This document shows, piece by piece, positions 24,355 through 25,121 of a DNA stretch of 25,121 nt. Origin of the DNA: Actinomycetota bacterium (lineage in GTDB: Bacteria > Actinomycetota > Humimicrobiia > Humimicrobiales > Humimicrobiaceae). Each line of letters begins with the position of its first letter. Position 1 is the first letter of the stretch. The stretch is from assembly GCA_016932375.1 (NCBI GenBank), contig JAFGDA010000141.1, positions 1 to 25,121 of the forward strand. The letters are read 5' to 3'. Under the pieces are notes generated by a model, which was not told the DNA's origin, searched no databases, and saw nothing but the letters and a program-made list of their open reading frames with translations. The position numbers and the translations under genes are program-made.

Positions 24355-24447
24355 ACAAATAATCCTTATAATTACTAAATGCTTCCGGCGGATTTCTATG
24401 TTGGGAGCTAACCGGTAATAATCAGTAATATAAAGAATAAATTTTTG

Positions 24448-24882
24448 ATGTCAAAGAGAACGGTAATAATTCTGGTAATCTGTACAGTGATACTGGTAGC
24501 AGCATCAGTCACCACCATCCACCAGGACCCTGATATAAGCGGCATATCCATTACTTCAAATAAAGATATAAATGAAAACGAGATGCAGTCCCTGCCTGGT
24601 ACAGTAGAGTTCAAAGATCCAGCCAGCGATATTTACCTTGTAATCCTTGTTAAATATCTTACAACAGATGATAGAATAATTGTAAGATGGCACTTTGACA
24701 AAAACGGAAAGTATGGAGTGGTCCAGCAGGATTCAATAACTCCTGGAAATAAAGGATCCGGGAAAATAGTTATTTCCCTTGCAAAAAAAGACAACCGCCA
24801 TCCAGAAGGCAATTACAGGGTAGAAGTAATCCTGAACGGGAAACAAAAGGTGTCGAAGACATTTTCTGTTACCGGGGATTAG
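24448..24882 (+). CDS. Membrane-anchored or secreted protein of unknown function
   Basis: This is the only plus-strand gene supported in the window. The 144-residue product has a short basic N-terminus and a hydrophobic segment (about residues 6-20), fitting a signal peptide or membrane anchor. The exported part, with DIYLVILVKYL, IIVRWHFDKNGKYG and EGNYRVEVILNGKQKVSKTF, alternates like a small beta-sandwich and resembles extracellular accessory domains; I cannot name the family. I start at ATG 24448, though an adjacent TTG precedes it. No ribosome binding site is clear. A TATAAT at 24367-24372 could serve as its -10 box. The 3' end overlaps the convergent neighbour by 14 bases. Confidence 0.7.
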   Translation: MSKRTVIILVICTVILVAASVTTIHQDPDISGISITSNKDINENEMQSLPGTVEFKDPASDIYLVILVKYLTTDDRIIVRWHFDKNGKYGVVQQDSITPGNKGSGKIVISLAKKDNRHPEGNYRVEVILNGKQKVSKTFSVTGD

Positions 24883-25121
24883 GTGAATTTGCATATCCTG
24901 CACCGGCCCTGATGAATTCTTCCCTTACTCTCTCAAATATCAGCTCCAGCGCTTCATGAACAGCATGATCAAGTTCATAATTCTTTATTATTTTTACATT
25001 ATTTTTAGAGGCCAGCTCCTCTATGTAATCCTGTATCTTTATGATTTTATCAAGATGCTCGATATAGCGCTGCATTGGCCTTGAACCCTGTGTCTCTACT
25101 GTTCTCTTGGTAAAATGTTCT
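24869..25121 (-). CDS. 2-phosphoglycerate kinase-like protein (partial, 5' end beyond window)
   Basis: The frame is open to the right edge, so the visible 83 codons are the C-terminus of a longer protein. An internal ATG at 25075 is not its start, since coding continues upstream as EHFTKRTVETQGSRP. The segment RPMQRYIEHLDKIIKIQDYI, followed by NNVKIIKNYELDHAV, resembles the C-terminal part of 2-phosphoglycerate kinases, P-loop enzymes best known from methanogens and also annotated in some bacteria. The ATP loop itself would lie outside the window, so the function is tentative. It converges on the plus-strand gene, overlapping it by 14 bases. Confidence 0.6.
   Translation of the reverse strand, partial: EHFTKRTVETQGSRPMQRYIEHLDKIIKIQDYIEELASKNNVKIIKNYELDHAVHEALELIFERVREEFIRAGAGYANSPNPR

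Noticed and set aside
1..25121. Mobile elements, CRISPR arrays, tRNA or rRNA genes
   Set aside because: No transposase or integrase motifs, regularly spaced repeats, or RNA gene signatures were seen by reading both strands.

Overview
The window is almost entirely one cell-wall and cell-division locus (the dcw cluster) on the minus strand, so the biological reading direction runs from high to low coordinates. Base composition is moderate to low in GC (roughly 40 % by eye), and ATA, TTA and AGG codons are frequent. Several features point to a Gram-positive-type (monoderm-lineage) bacterium. The ftsZ-pgeF-sepF-yggT tail is one. Others are SepF and FtsA together as FtsZ anchors, a meso-diaminopimelate-type MurE (DNPR motif), and an FtsZ whose nucleotide loop reads GEGGGTGTG, as I recall it in Actinobacteria. 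A deep, low-GC relative of Actinobacteriota is my best guess; the sequence alone does not settle it. No mobile element, CRISPR array, rRNA or tRNA was seen.

Right flank (about 20.9-25.1 kb, read leftwards): the 3' end of a gene resembling 2-phosphoglycerate kinase; a convergent plus-strand gene for a small membrane-anchored or secreted protein of unknown function; a zinc-ribbon FmdB-type protein behind a near-consensus promoter; an unknown four-helix membrane protein; a probable lipoprotein; and the exonuclease VII pair xseA-xseB. A 364-nt non-coding stretch follows. It holds an AT-rich inverted repeat, a promoter, and three TGGKG boxes at exact 10-bp spacing that form the expected MraZ operator.

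Main cluster (20.8 to 2.6 kb): mraZ, rsmH, ftsL-like, ftsI/spoVD-type PBP, murE, murF, mraY, murD, ftsW, murG, murC, murB, ddl, ftsQ, ftsA, ftsZ. Genes overlap or lie within tens of bases of each other (the largest gap is 103 nt, before murD), which fits one long operon from the mraZ promoter. Together they encode D-Ala-D-Ala synthesis, all four Mur ligases, MurB, lipid I and II synthesis, the septal polymerase/transpeptidase pair (FtsW/PBP) and the early divisome proteins FtsA, FtsZ and FtsQ. MurA and FtsB are not in the window.

Distal tail (2.6 kb to the left edge): pgeF, sepF, proC and a yggT gene cut by the window edge. The yggS/ylmE gene that commonly sits between pgeF and sepF is absent, and proC lies between sepF and yggT.

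I found no clearly new system. The points most worth a second look are the uncharacterised membrane-protein/lipoprotein pair beside xseA, the long C-terminal extension of the FtsL-like protein and the 20-codon ORF overlapping its start, the partial 2-phosphoglycerate kinase-like gene, the cysteine variant of MurB, and several non-ATG or crowded start sites.
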